The notes beneath the pieces were generated by a model. That model saw nothing but the letters and a program-made list of their open reading frames with translations, ran no database searches and was not told the origin of the DNA. From assembly GCA_947588325.1 (NCBI GenBank), contig CANPYH010000002.1, forward strand, positions 1 through 33,307: a DNA stretch of 33,307 nt, given 5' to 3'. The DNA is from an uncultured Clostridia bacterium (lineage in GTDB: Bacteria > Bacillota > Clostridia > Christensenellales > Pumilibacteraceae). The first letter of the stretch is position 1. Each line of letters begins with the position of its first letter. Shown here piece after piece: positions 24,864-33,301 of the stretch. Position numbers and translations under genes: made by a program.

Positions 24864-25114
24864 GACAATCCCCTCAGGCGCAACAAGTTGCGCCAGCTCC
24901 CCTCCCCTTATTAAGGGCGGCCACACCTTGCACCTGACTTCTCGCGCTTTTCAATCTTTTGGTCTGGCACAACCTGCTACCCGAGTTTAGGCCATAACCA
25001 ACAATCTTGTAATGAAACAAGTTATGTAACTATATTCCCCGAAAAGCGGGGAACGAATGTGACCGCCCGAAGTCGAGGGGGGCTGTCTGCTGTCAGGCAA
25101 ACTGAGGGGATTGT
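24864..25114. repeat. Composite E element
   Basis: It starts GACAATCCCCTCAGGCGCAAC and ends CTGAGGGGATTGT (25102-25114). The left inner hairpin is GGCGCAACAAGTTGCGCC. The interior matches the element at 307-510 (acctgctaccc, ccaacaatcttgtaa, caagtta.gtaac, ccccgaaaagcgggg, accgccc). No coding capacity. Confidence 0.8.
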
Positions 25115-25202
25115 AACGCACCATACAAAGTTTGTTGCTCAAACACACAAAGTATCACAACCAAAAATTAAACGAAGATTTTTAAGTTTTTTTGGAAAGG
25201 GG

Positions 25203-25250
25203 TTTAAAGGGGGAAACCTTTTTGTTCACAAAAAGGTTTCCCCCTTTAAA
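25203..25250. repeat. R4 perfect hairpin, copy 3 (also possible terminator of the M3 peptidase gene)
   Basis: A 23-bp perfect stem (25203-25225 with 25228-25250) and a 2-nt TC loop, outer arms TTTAAA. It lies about 95 bases beyond the minus-strand peptidase stop and could terminate it, although the following sequence is only weakly T-rich. Confidence 0.8.
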
Positions 25251-25343
25251 GCACACTTCTACAAAAACACCTGACGAGTTATGCACAAGTTATCAACAAT
25301 GATTGCGCGATACCGTACCTTACTATTCTTTGCTAAACTTTGG

Positions 25344-27050
25344 CTATATTTTCGCGTGAATACGGGCGCGGAGCGCACCGAGTAGCTCGTCGATTTTCTT
25401 CGTAGTCTCGGCAAGCGCATTGGGACGCAGCGGGTTTTTAAGCCCCTCGCTCTCGACCAGCTCCCCAAACGGCAACTCCCCGCCCTTCTTAACCAAACGC
25501 ATGTATCGAGCGAAGGCGGAATCGAAGTCGGATTGCGCCTCGAGCAGGAATTGATGCGCCACCGACTGCGAAAGACAGTAGTCTATATAATACATGGGGT
25601 TCTCGTATATGTGCATCTGGTACTGCCAACGCGTCCCTTTTTCGAAATATGGCAAACCCTCGACGGAAAGATATGGACGATAATAGATGTCCAATTTTTT
25701 CCATTCCTCATTGCGTTCGGAAGGGGTCATATCGGGGTGCTCGTAGCAGATCTGCTGGAACTGGTCCACCTCGGCGCCGTAAGGGATAAAGGCCAGCGAC
25801 GAGAGCAGGTGCGCATATCTGTACTCCTTCGCCCGTGCGCCGAAGAACTTATCCATATACTTCCAGGCGAGAAACTCCATTGCCATCGAGTGAATCTCTG
25901 CGACGGACATTGTGCCGAGGTTAAGTTCATAGTCGTGGCCGGGCTTAAACATCTCATAGAAGGCGAGCGCGTGTCCCGCCTCATGCGTGAGTACGTCCAC
26001 GTCGCCGCTTGAGCCGTTGAAGTTGGCGAGTATAAAGGGCTGACCGTAGTCGTCGACCGAGGTGCAATATCCCCCGCCCCACTTCCCCTTTCGCGCGAAC
26101 ACGTCGAAGGCGTCGGCGGCGAGCATAGCGTCTATAAACTCGGCGGTGTCGGCGCCCATGTCGCGGTACATGTCGCGAGCGGCGCGCATCATAGCGGCTG
26201 TGCCTATGGTCGGTTCGGGATTGCCGTTAGCGAAACAGACCTCGTTATCGTACAGCATAATTTTGTCTATGCCGAGAGCGTCGGCGCACTCCCTTCTACG
26301 CGCGGAAACTACGGGCACTACGTCCTTTTTAACGCTATCGCGGAACCGCTCGATCTCCTTGCGGCCGTAGGAATAGCGCCCCATCAGGCAGTCGCCCATC
26401 TCGGCGTAGGAAGCAAACCCCATCTTTTCGGCCATGCGCGCGCGGACCTTAACCAAAGAATCGAACAGCCCGTCGAGCTGCTCGGCGTGCTTTTGCAGTG
26501 TTTTTCCCGCCGTTTCCATCGCTTTTCTGCGCACGGTGCGGTCGGCGTCGTCGAAGTACTTGCGCAGCACGGATAGCGGCATGCTCTCGCCGCAGAAACG
26601 GAAGGTTGTCTCGGACATCAGGCGATCGTACTCGGTTATCAGGCGGTTTTCCTCGGCAAGGTCGGCGACTATGCGCTCGTCGGTTACGCGTAGCGCCGTT
26701 TCGTACACCTTCGCGACGTTGGGGTTCATCAGTTCCAGCGCTTGAGGAAGGTGCGGGTTATGCAAAAACGCGCGGTTAGTCTCGATCGCGGCGGCTGACA
26801 GGCGGGGCAGATTGGCGTCGTAGTACTCCTTTTCGCGCAGGTAGTAGGCGTCTTGGGTGTTCAGGGTGAAGCGGATGTTGCACAGCGAGACCATAGTCTG
26901 GATGTGTTTGCTGCGCACTATCCCCTCTTTGCGTATCTCCGCCATATCGCGTCCGTTTGGCGCGCGGCGCATTCTCTCCGCCAGCTGGCGGAAGTACCGA
27001 CATTCGGCGTCGATATCGATTCGCTCGTATTTCATTTCGCTTATCTTCAT
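25344..27050 (-). CDS. M3 family oligoendopeptidase (PepF-like), cytosolic
   Basis: About 568 residues without a signal peptide. The zinc site is HEAGH (about His356-His360) in VDVLTHEAGHALAFYE, with the downstream Glu ligand in MSVAEIHSMAMEF. The N-terminal helical half and the C-terminal YYIDYCLSQSVAHQFLLEAQ are typical of M3 oligoendopeptidases, which degrade short cytosolic peptides. The ATG at 27048-27050 is chosen; an upstream in-frame TTG lies inside the -35 region. A consensus promoter (TTGACA, 17 bp, TACAAT) is seven bases from this ATG, so the message is predicted leaderless, and no usable Shine-Dalgarno is present. Confidence 0.93.
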   Translation of the reverse strand: MKISEMKYERIDIDAECRYFRQLAERMRRAPNGRDMAEIRKEGIVRSKHIQTMVSLCNIRFTLNTQDAYYLREKEYYDANLPRLSAAAIETNRAFLHNPHLPQALELMNPNVAKVYETALRVTDERIVADLAEENRLITEYDRLMSETTFRFCGESMPLSVLRKYFDDADRTVRRKAMETAGKTLQKHAEQLDGLFDSLVKVRARMAEKMGFASYAEMGDCLMGRYSYGRKEIERFRDSVKKDVVPVVSARRRECADALGIDKIMLYDNEVCFANGNPEPTIGTAAMMRAARDMYRDMGADTAEFIDAMLAADAFDVFARKGKWGGGYCTSVDDYGQPFILANFNGSSGDVDVLTHEAGHALAFYEMFKPGHDYELNLGTMSVAEIHSMAMEFLAWKYMDKFFGARAKEYRYAHLLSSLAFIPYGAEVDQFQQICYEHPDMTPSERNEEWKKLDIYYRPYLSVEGLPYFEKGTRWQYQMHIYENPMYYIDYCLSQSVAHQFLLEAQSDFDSAFARYMRLVKKGGELPFGELVESEGLKNPLRPNALAETTKKIDELLGALRARIHAKI

Positions 27051-27057
27051 GTTTGTA

Positions 27058-27086
27058 ATTGTACTCCCCCTTGCGCCTTTTGTCAA
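27058..27086 (-). promoter_or_regulatory. Promoter of the M3 oligoendopeptidase gene
   Basis: Minus strand TTGACA (27081-27086), 17-bp spacer, TACAAT (27058-27063). Seven bases separate the -10 from the ATG, putting the expected transcription start at or beside the A of the start codon. Confidence 0.65.
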
Positions 27087-27866
27087 GACGTGTAATGCGA
27101 GGAATTTTGCAAGAGTGCGCGAAATTGTTGTGTTGTTGTGCCGTGTAGGAGATGCGGTGGCAGCGTGATAGGGCGGTTGGGTTAGCTCTTTGGCAAGGTG
27201 CGGTGGTGTTAGTGTTGGGTTAGGTGCGGTTGGGTTATGTGGAGATTTGGGGCGATGTTAAATAAATATCTTTTCGGTTTGCGTTGGAGCATGTACCGAG
27301 CAAAGTACGACGCGTTGTTGCGAGGGTGCAGGAGAGATTGGGGCGGGTTTGTTCTTGTGCGAGCAATTCGCGCGAATATGTGCAATCAGTGCCGGAGAGG
27401 TTAGTTTGGGTTGTGCGGGAGATTTTGGGCGATGACAGTGTTAGTTGGGTTAGTGGGTTGAGCTTGTCGGACAGTCAATGTGCGAGGTTGTGTCGCAAGT
27501 TGTATTTGGTTTGTACAGTAAGTACATATAGCCGTCGGAGCAAATAGTGTTTTGATTGCGCGACAACTCGTCTCGGGAAGGGCGAGGGATCGCCGTAATA
27601 ATAATTCGGTTAGCGGTTGCATATGTGCGTGGCTGCGATGTAGCTTGTCTGCCTGGCCGCAAGCATTGTTATTTTTGTGTGCGTCCTGTTACGGCTGTAG
27701 TTGATTTGCGAATTGGGAGAAAGCTGCAGTGGCAATACGTTCGGAATCGCTGCGGTATGTTTATTATCAACGATTACGGCGGGCATATCGACATGGTAAA
27801 TTATTGTCCGATTATTTTCGACAGAAAATAACATTTTGCCCACATTTTTATAACTTAAATTAAGAG

Positions 27867-28101
27867 TTATCCACAAGTTATCAACAGATATTATAATGAT
27901 ATCTATTTGCTATTATATCATTATGATATCATTATGCAAGATATTAAATCATAACAATCAAGTTATGAAGTAATATGTATCGCAAAATTTTGGGGCGAAC
28001 TCTAAAAACAAGAAGTACGACTCGGGATAATTATATGGAGACAATAAGCGGCATAGATGGGAAGCGCTTGAGGCCAAGCGTTGTTGATAATTTGTGGATA
28101 A
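27867..28101. other. Candidate oriC: inverted double DnaA boxes around an AT-rich core
   Basis: TTATCCACA (27867-27875) and TTATCAACA (27878-27886) lie on the plus strand. The same pair in the same order and with the same 2-bp gap lies on the minus strand at 28082-28101. Between them is AT-rich DNA with repeated ATATCATTATG and GATATTAAATCATAAC. The pairing, symmetry and nearby parS sites suggest a DnaA-controlled origin. No dnaA gene is in the window. Confidence 0.5.
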
Positions 28102-28895
28102 CTCGAAAAGTAAATTTATGAAAATCTATAAAAAACGGCAGAAGAGCAAATTATATGTTAAAAATATACGTAAAAACTATTATATATGTTAAATTAACAT
28201 CGTCATGTCGCCGAATTGTCCTCGGTTGTTTTGATATTTATTAAAATCTATCGCATTTATTTTTGTTTTTGTTAAATTCTCGCCGTTTTATTTGCTTTTT
28301 TACTGAATTTTCCTCGGTTTTTAACGAAATTTCCCCAAATCCTATATATCCTTTACGTTTGTTCGCAAGATCCTTTGATCTTTTGCGTCCAGAGTGGGTA
28401 TTTTGTTCTACTGATTATTGAATTTTTCCGCGGAAATTATGAAATTTTTTTCGCAGTTTTTGAAATTATGTTATGATTTAATAATTAAGATTTATAGTAA
28501 TTCCATCCTTTGTGATCTCGCCGTGTTTTGCGCTTGTATCTTCAGTGCCCGCTTGTAACGCACTCATAATCCTTCCTTCCGAAGAATGATTTTGCCTTAT
28601 GAGTACTCCAAGAAATGCCGTTTTTACGCCGAATTTTTCCTTGTTTTGCCGCGCATTTTTTCAATTTTATTTTCCCGAGACAAATAAAGTTATGATATAA
28701 TATCAGTATATCATTTATCCCAATGCGCCGCCTGCTAATTTTGCGATTTTCTTGAATTTAATCAGCTTTTTATGTCCTGATTCCTACTTGTGCGTGGTCT
28801 TTGGCTCACCGTATGTCTTTATGCATATTTCCGTTGTCGTCGATTTCCTTTTGTTGAAAATATTCCTTATCTCTTGCGACTTGCTTTCCTTCGGT

Positions 28896-28911
28896 TGTTT
28901 CACGTGAAACA
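28896..28911. promoter_or_regulatory. parS site 1
   Basis: TGTTTCACGTGAAACA, a perfect 16-bp match to the chromosomal ParB-binding parS consensus and fully palindromic. It is about 1.5 kb from the parB stop codon. Confidence 0.93.
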
Positions 28912-29142
28912 TTTATAATTATTTGCGGGCATATTGTTGCTTTACTTTTACGGAACATCGTGACGAGAAGCAATTGAGAAGTCGCTTCAATATCAAATGC
29001 TCTCAATAAGCATTAAGATTACTCGGCAGTTACCCGAAAAGCGATCACGGTCGGCGATTGGCAATGATTATAAGCCTGTTATTTATCGTTCCGTTTCGAA
29101 TTTGCCTTGGCAAGCGGTTTTGTCTTTGCGCTAATTTGTAAT

Positions 29143-29158
29143 TGTTTCACGTGAAACA
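29143..29158. promoter_or_regulatory. parS site 2
   Basis: A second perfect TGTTTCACGTGAAACA, 247 bp from the first. Both lie in non-coding DNA. Confidence 0.93.
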
Positions 29159-30404
29159 AATTCCGACTTGTTGTTGATGTGATAGCTGGACTTGGCAAAA
29201 TTGAATCTCCAACCGCGTCAAAAGATCTATGGGGGTTAAAAAAATAAATTATTTTGTGGGAAATATCCTTGATCAATCATTGAGTTTGGCGTTAACTCGG
29301 GGTTTCAATATCTTTTACAAAGTTGTTAACAAGTTCCAAAATAAATAATTGCGGAGCTGTGCAACAAGGCGAGCGCAGGTATAAGTTCGCGGTTTCGAAA
29401 CGACACAGTCGCGTTATCTGAGCGACGGCAAAAAATAGTGCCAAGGTAGTCGCGCCATAGTTACCGATTAAAACGGAAGTATGCTCAGTCGATATGATGA
29501 GTAAAATAATTTTGGACTGCCTTGCGCGAGAGGGATTATCGGTAGACGTTGGCGTATTTACTTGTTCTGGGCTGCGGCGAAATCCGCGTGTTTCTCTCCT
29601 GAACACTCTATATTGTCCTTTTATCCGCGGTGCCTGATCGGATGTTTACGTTTCTAATGTGTTTTTTGCCCTAACATCGCGTAGCGCAACATCTTGCGTT
29701 GTTTCTTTCGCCGTATAGCTTCGCGCCACCGATTGCGTTCAGATCGTTTCACGGTTTATTTTCACTCGCGCACGCTGCATGCAAAAAGCCGTTCGGGCTG
29801 TTGGCCTCGGACGACTTTCGGTTATTTGTATTTAATTAGTGGTGTATGCTGCTAATAATTTAGTCACAATTGAATAGCTAAAGTGCCGACGGCGCTGATG
29901 CTTCTACCGCTTGGCCAACATCGCAACAGTAGTCGGAGTTTAATTGTCTCTCCGACCTCGAAAGGGAACAGTATATGTTGCCCGCACAAAGCGCTACCTT
30001 GAGAGATATCAAACTTCCGACTGACTATCGGGCAAAACTTTACAGGCACAACACACATTGCGGCGAATAAACGCAAGGCACCAAGAAACGACGGCAGCAA
30101 CAGCGCTATCGTATAGCGCCAATCTGCGAACCTCGCCGCCAAGTCTCTCCGCAAAATGAACCTGGGTGGTATCCGCAGGGATAACGGCTTACAAGCACGA
30201 TTCCGAGTGCGCGCTTTTCGAGGCGTCGACTTGCGGGATTAAACCAAAACCTTTTGGCGAATCTGCCCAACCGCTCACCGCACCTCGGGCGATTGCTTAA
30301 ATCCCGCGCCGCGCCACTGCCCGCGTGCGTAACCACCGACACCGCACCACTGCCTACCTACATAATCCACACCGCACCTCGGCGCGCCTGTTAAACCCAA
30401 ACGC

Positions 30405-31268
30405 TTACTTTTTCTTGCTCTTCTCGAGGATTTCGAGCAATTCGTGCAAGCGGTTCAGGTCGTCGGTGGAGTAGTAGTCGATATAAATTCTACCCTTGCG
30501 GTCATTGCCGTACACCGAGACCTTGGTCGCAAACACGCGCTGCATGCGCTCGACCATATCTTTAAGCTCGAGGGAAGGCTCGGGCGGTTTAGGCTTCGAG
30601 GCAGGGGGCGCGGTAAGCGCCTTAACAATCTTTTCAAGCTCACGAACGGTAATCTTGCCGCCGACAGCCTTTTTAGCCAGCTCGAGTTGCTTCTCGTCGG
30701 AAATGCCCACCAGGCACCGCGCGTGACCTTCGGACAGCTTGCCCGCCGCGACAAGATCGATAACGGGTGCGGAGAGGGTAAGCAGACGGAGCGTGTTGGC
30801 GACAGAGGGGCGCGACTTGCCGATTCTGTCCGCGACTTGCTCCTGAGTATATGAGTAGTCAGTCATCAGCTGTTTAATCGCCGCAGCCACCTCGATGGGG
30901 TTAAGGTCCTCGCGTTGCAGGTTTTCGATCAGGGAGATCTCCTTGATTTCCTTCTCCGAGTAGTCGCGTACTATCGCGGGAATGGTCGAAAGCCCCGCCT
31001 TCTTTGCTGCGCGCCATCGACGCTCTCCGGCTATAATCATGTAGCCGTCGCCGCGCTTAACAAGGATAATGGGGGAGATAACGCCGTGCACGCGAATGCT
31101 GTTAGCGAGTTCGAGCAGCGCCGCCTCGTCGAAAGACTTGCGGGGCTGGTTCTCGTTAGGTCGGATTTGCGCGATGGGGATCTCCTTAGCGGTGTTATCG
31201 TCGTCGTCCAGGGTCAAGTCTCCGAAAAGGGCGCCCAGACCCTTTCCTAAACCGTGTTTAACTGCCAT
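30405..31268 (-). CDS. parB: Chromosome partitioning protein ParB (Spo0J family)
   Basis: 287 residues. The N-terminal start GLGKGLGALFGD is typical of chromosomal ParB and would touch ParA. The CTP-binding ParB domain follows: RPNENQPRKSF (36-46), GERRWRAAKKAG (81-92) and ENLQREDLNPIEVA (115-128). The helix-turn-helix YTQEQVADRIGKSRPSVANTLRLL (about 136-159) binds parS. The C-terminal dimerisation part ends in a basic KSKKK. GGAGG lies about seven bases before the ATG, with a strong promoter behind it. No parA lies upstream, where soj normally sits, so parB is an orphan here. Confidence 0.96.
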   Translation of the reverse strand: MAVKHGLGKGLGALFGDLTLDDDDNTAKEIPIAQIRPNENQPRKSFDEAALLELANSIRVHGVISPIILVKRGDGYMIIAGERRWRAAKKAGLSTIPAIVRDYSEKEIKEISLIENLQREDLNPIEVAAAIKQLMTDYSYTQEQVADRIGKSRPSVANTLRLLTLSAPVIDLVAAGKLSEGHARCLVGISDEKQLELAKKAVGGKITVRELEKIVKALTAPPASKPKPPEPSLELKDMVERMQRVFATKVSVYGNDRKGRIYIDYYSTDDLNRLHELLEILEKSKKK

Positions 31269-31290
31269 ATGTCATCCTCCGTTTTTATTT

Positions 31291-31320
31291 ATTATAGTAT
31301 GCGCCCGTGCGTTTTGTCAA
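31291..31320 (-). promoter_or_regulatory. Promoter of parB
   Basis: Minus strand TTGACA (31315-31320), 18-bp spacer, TATAAT (31291-31296), about 22 bases before the start codon, showing that parB is transcribed independently. Confidence 0.7.
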
Positions 31321-31950
31321 GATGTAGCGCGGAAATTCCCCGATTTTTTCTCTGGGCAAGTATGGTAATTATTAACTCATAACTTTGTGCGTTTCACCCA
31401 AGCTTCTTTCCCCCCGCGTTGTGCGCTTTTACGCGCTGTCGCTTGGGTCGTCAGGGGGAACAAGCGCGAGAGGGTCGGGTAGATGCGAGTTTGCGGGCCG
31501 CGGGGAACAGACAAACTGCAAAAAGAGGTGAAAGAGCCGCATAGATATGATATCATAACTTTATTTGTAAAGGGAGTGGAATAACAGGGTGTTATACGAG
31601 GTCATTTAGCGGGGTGACATAATGCTCGCGGCGCGCGGAGGATCTTATGCGTGGGTGGTCGAGGATCGAGGGTTTTTCGCTGCGAAGAAGTCGTTTCGGC
31701 GCGCGGCAGAATCAATACAGAAGTAGACGGTATGGCGGGTTTTGCATTGCGGGTGAAGGGTGGAGAGACAGAGCGCGTGTGTGGCGGTTGGTGGGTTTTT
31801 CGAGTCGGCGCGGAAAGGCGGAGACGGAACACGGAGGAGCGAGTTTTCGCACACTTGCCATAGCTGCGCGGATTGGCTTGGCGGCAAAGTTTTTCAGAGG
31901 GCATACAGGTATGCGAGTATGTTTTACGTGTGCCTTGCGTTTAGCGAACA

Positions 31951-32128
31951 ATTGGCGACGAACAGATTATTACTGTTCTGCGGGCTGGTGGTTTATAAAG
32001 GGTAGAGTGAGGATATTGTTTACGCACGCCTTGCGTTTGCGATCGATTGACGACGAACAGATTATTACTGTTCTGCGGGCCGGTAGTTTATAAGGGGTGG
32101 AGTGAGGATATTGTTTACGCACGCCTTG
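31951..32128. repeat. 95-bp tandem repeat, about two units plus an upstream partial unit
   Basis: Units at 31951-32045 and 32046-32128 are almost identical, each with a GAACAG/CTGTTC stem over a 7-nt loop (31960-31978 and 32055-32073) and the segment gaggatattgtttacgcacgccttg. A diverged half unit with the same ending precedes them (about 31913-31950). Confidence 0.85.
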
Positions 32129-32320
32129 ATTTTGTTGTTGAGTGGAATTTTCGATCACATTCAAATCGTTCGCACAGTGTCCGACAACGCGCCAACAGGA
32201 AAAATAAGGACAAAGGTATGAAATCATAACTTTGTATATTGGAGAGCAGAAAATAGAGGGGTGTTTATATATAGATATTAAGGTTTGCACATTGGTGGTC
32301 AGCAAATATGGCGGTAGAAT

Positions 32321-32775
32321 GGAAAATCAAGATATGGTGGGGTTGATCGGCGGGGTAAAGCGCGGGTGTTTGTGCGTGCGTGGCACGTGGCGCAGGGTTG
32401 AGTCTGCGTAGAGATAATAAAAAGGGCGATAGATAATACATAGATATTAAATCATAACTTTGAACATTAGAGATTGTGAACAATAAAGAATGGGTGGAAT
32501 TTGTGTAGTAATCTTTTGTGATAGAAGGGGAGACATGAAGCGAGCATTTGTTTAGATTAGGGGGATCTTTTAGTGGGATATTAGGGGCTTGCAAATCAGG
32601 AGTTAGTGGATATAACCATGAGGGTGGAAAACCAAGACATGGTGGGGTTGATCGGCAGGGTAAAGCGCGGGTATTTGTGCGTGCGTGGCACGTGGCGCAG
32701 GGTTGAGTCTGCGTAGAGATAATAAAAAGGGCGATAGATAACACATAGATATTAAATCATAACTTTGAACATTAG
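32321..32775. repeat. 150-bp direct repeat with 305-bp spacing
   Basis: 32321-32470 and 32626-32775 match with about five substitutions in 150 bases. Both contain the block gtgcgtgcgtggcacgtggc and end in tagatattaaatcataactttgaacattag-like sequence (same final motif). The 155 bases between are only weakly repeated. Confidence 0.88.
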
Positions 32776-33028
32776 GGACGTGAAAGATTATTATGGTGGA
32801 GGGTTGTTTATATATAGATTCAAGATGTTGTTTATATATAGATATATTAAGAGTTTGCAAATAAGAGTCGGTTGATATAGACGAGAGAGCGGGAAATGTT
32901 GTAAGATCACTGTTACGCCGCAATTTGGGTAGAATTATTATGCGTTGGTTTGTTGGTGGGAAAGGTTATATTTTGAAATATTAAGCAACGCTATTCGAGT
33001 AATAATTACTTTTGGGTAGCGAACATTA

Positions 33029-33085
33029 ACAATCCCCTCAGTCGTCCCGTTGGGACGCCAGCCCCCCCTTACTAAGGGCGGCCCA
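33029..33085. repeat. E element, left arm only
   Basis: AACAATCCCCTCAG, then the small hairpin CGTCCCGTTGGGACG, then the block agccccccttactaagggcggccc. The preceding sequence (aataattacttttgggtagcgaacat) matches the flank of the element at 8625. Confidence 0.75.
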
Positions 33086-33140
33086 CAGTTTGTTTCAGAC
33101 TTTCTGGGGAATAAATACTTAACCAATATTGTGAAACCAC

Positions 33141-33227
33141 TGCTTTATACCGCAAACCCCATGCATTAAATACATAAACTCCCTGCATTAAATACGTAAA
33201 CCCCTTTGATTATTTACAATAACCCCC
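33141..33227. repeat. Four 22-bp iteron-like direct repeats
   Basis: Consecutive units at about 33141-33161, 33162-33183, 33184-33205 and 33206-33227, with consensus TGCATTAAATACRTAAACCCC. The middle two differ at two or three positions; the outer two are degenerate. The helical-turn spacing is typical of protein-binding iterons, but no partner is known. Confidence 0.6.
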
Positions 33228-33275
33228 CCATTTTGTCGCAATTTTATGACAGAGATATAAAATTTATAAAAATTT

Positions 33276-33301
33276 GTCAGGAAAAGTATACTTTTCCTGA
33301 C
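33276..33301. repeat. Perfect 26-bp palindrome
   Basis: GTCAGGAAAAGTA (33276-33288) is followed immediately by its exact reverse complement (33289-33301), no loop. It could be an operator, a terminator core, or a fold-back at a contig end. Confidence 0.75.

Larger units (their letters stand above)
24505..25343. other. Gene-free repeat-rich interval (839 bp)
   Basis: Apart from the ECF promoter at its left edge, it contains R2 copy C (24655-24782), a composite E element (24864-25114), an R4 hairpin (25203-25250) and a double DnaA box (TTATGCACA at 25279-25287 and TTATCAACA at 25290-25298). No coding sequence is supported. Confidence 0.8.
27051..30404. other. 3.35-kb gene desert, candidate origin/partition region
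   Basis: No reading frame here has a ribosome site, recognisable domain or gene-like composition; all are short. The contents are: a G/T-rich stretch (27.1-27.6 kb), paired DnaA boxes flanking AT-rich DNA (27867-28101), a T-rich tract with a repeated GAATTTTCCTCGG-like motif (28.2-28.65 kb), a stem ACTCATAA/TTATGAGT near 28562-28604, two perfect parS sites (28896, 29143), and a mixed region to 30.4 kb ending in a C/A-rich stretch. Decayed genes or an unrecognised RNA cannot be excluded. Confidence 0.65.

Noticed and set aside
27284-27547. An 87-codon frame in the G/T-rich part of the gene desert
   Set aside because: No ribosome site, atypical Arg/Val/Ser composition, no domain; consistent with chance in skewed DNA.
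29292-30154. Minus-strand frames of 104 and 96 codons between parS and parB
   Set aside because: Neither has a credible ribosome site, hydropathy pattern or recognisable motif; I cannot support a gene, though decayed genes remain possible.
30160-30195. A string resembling 23S rRNA (gcagggataacggctt)
   Set aside because: Similarity is limited to about ten bases and the flanks do not match conserved rRNA sequence; no rRNA gene or fragment is supported.
31600-32923. Several 60-160 codon frames on both strands in the tandem-repeat region
   Set aside because: They arise from repeats, overlap each other on both strands and lack start signals.
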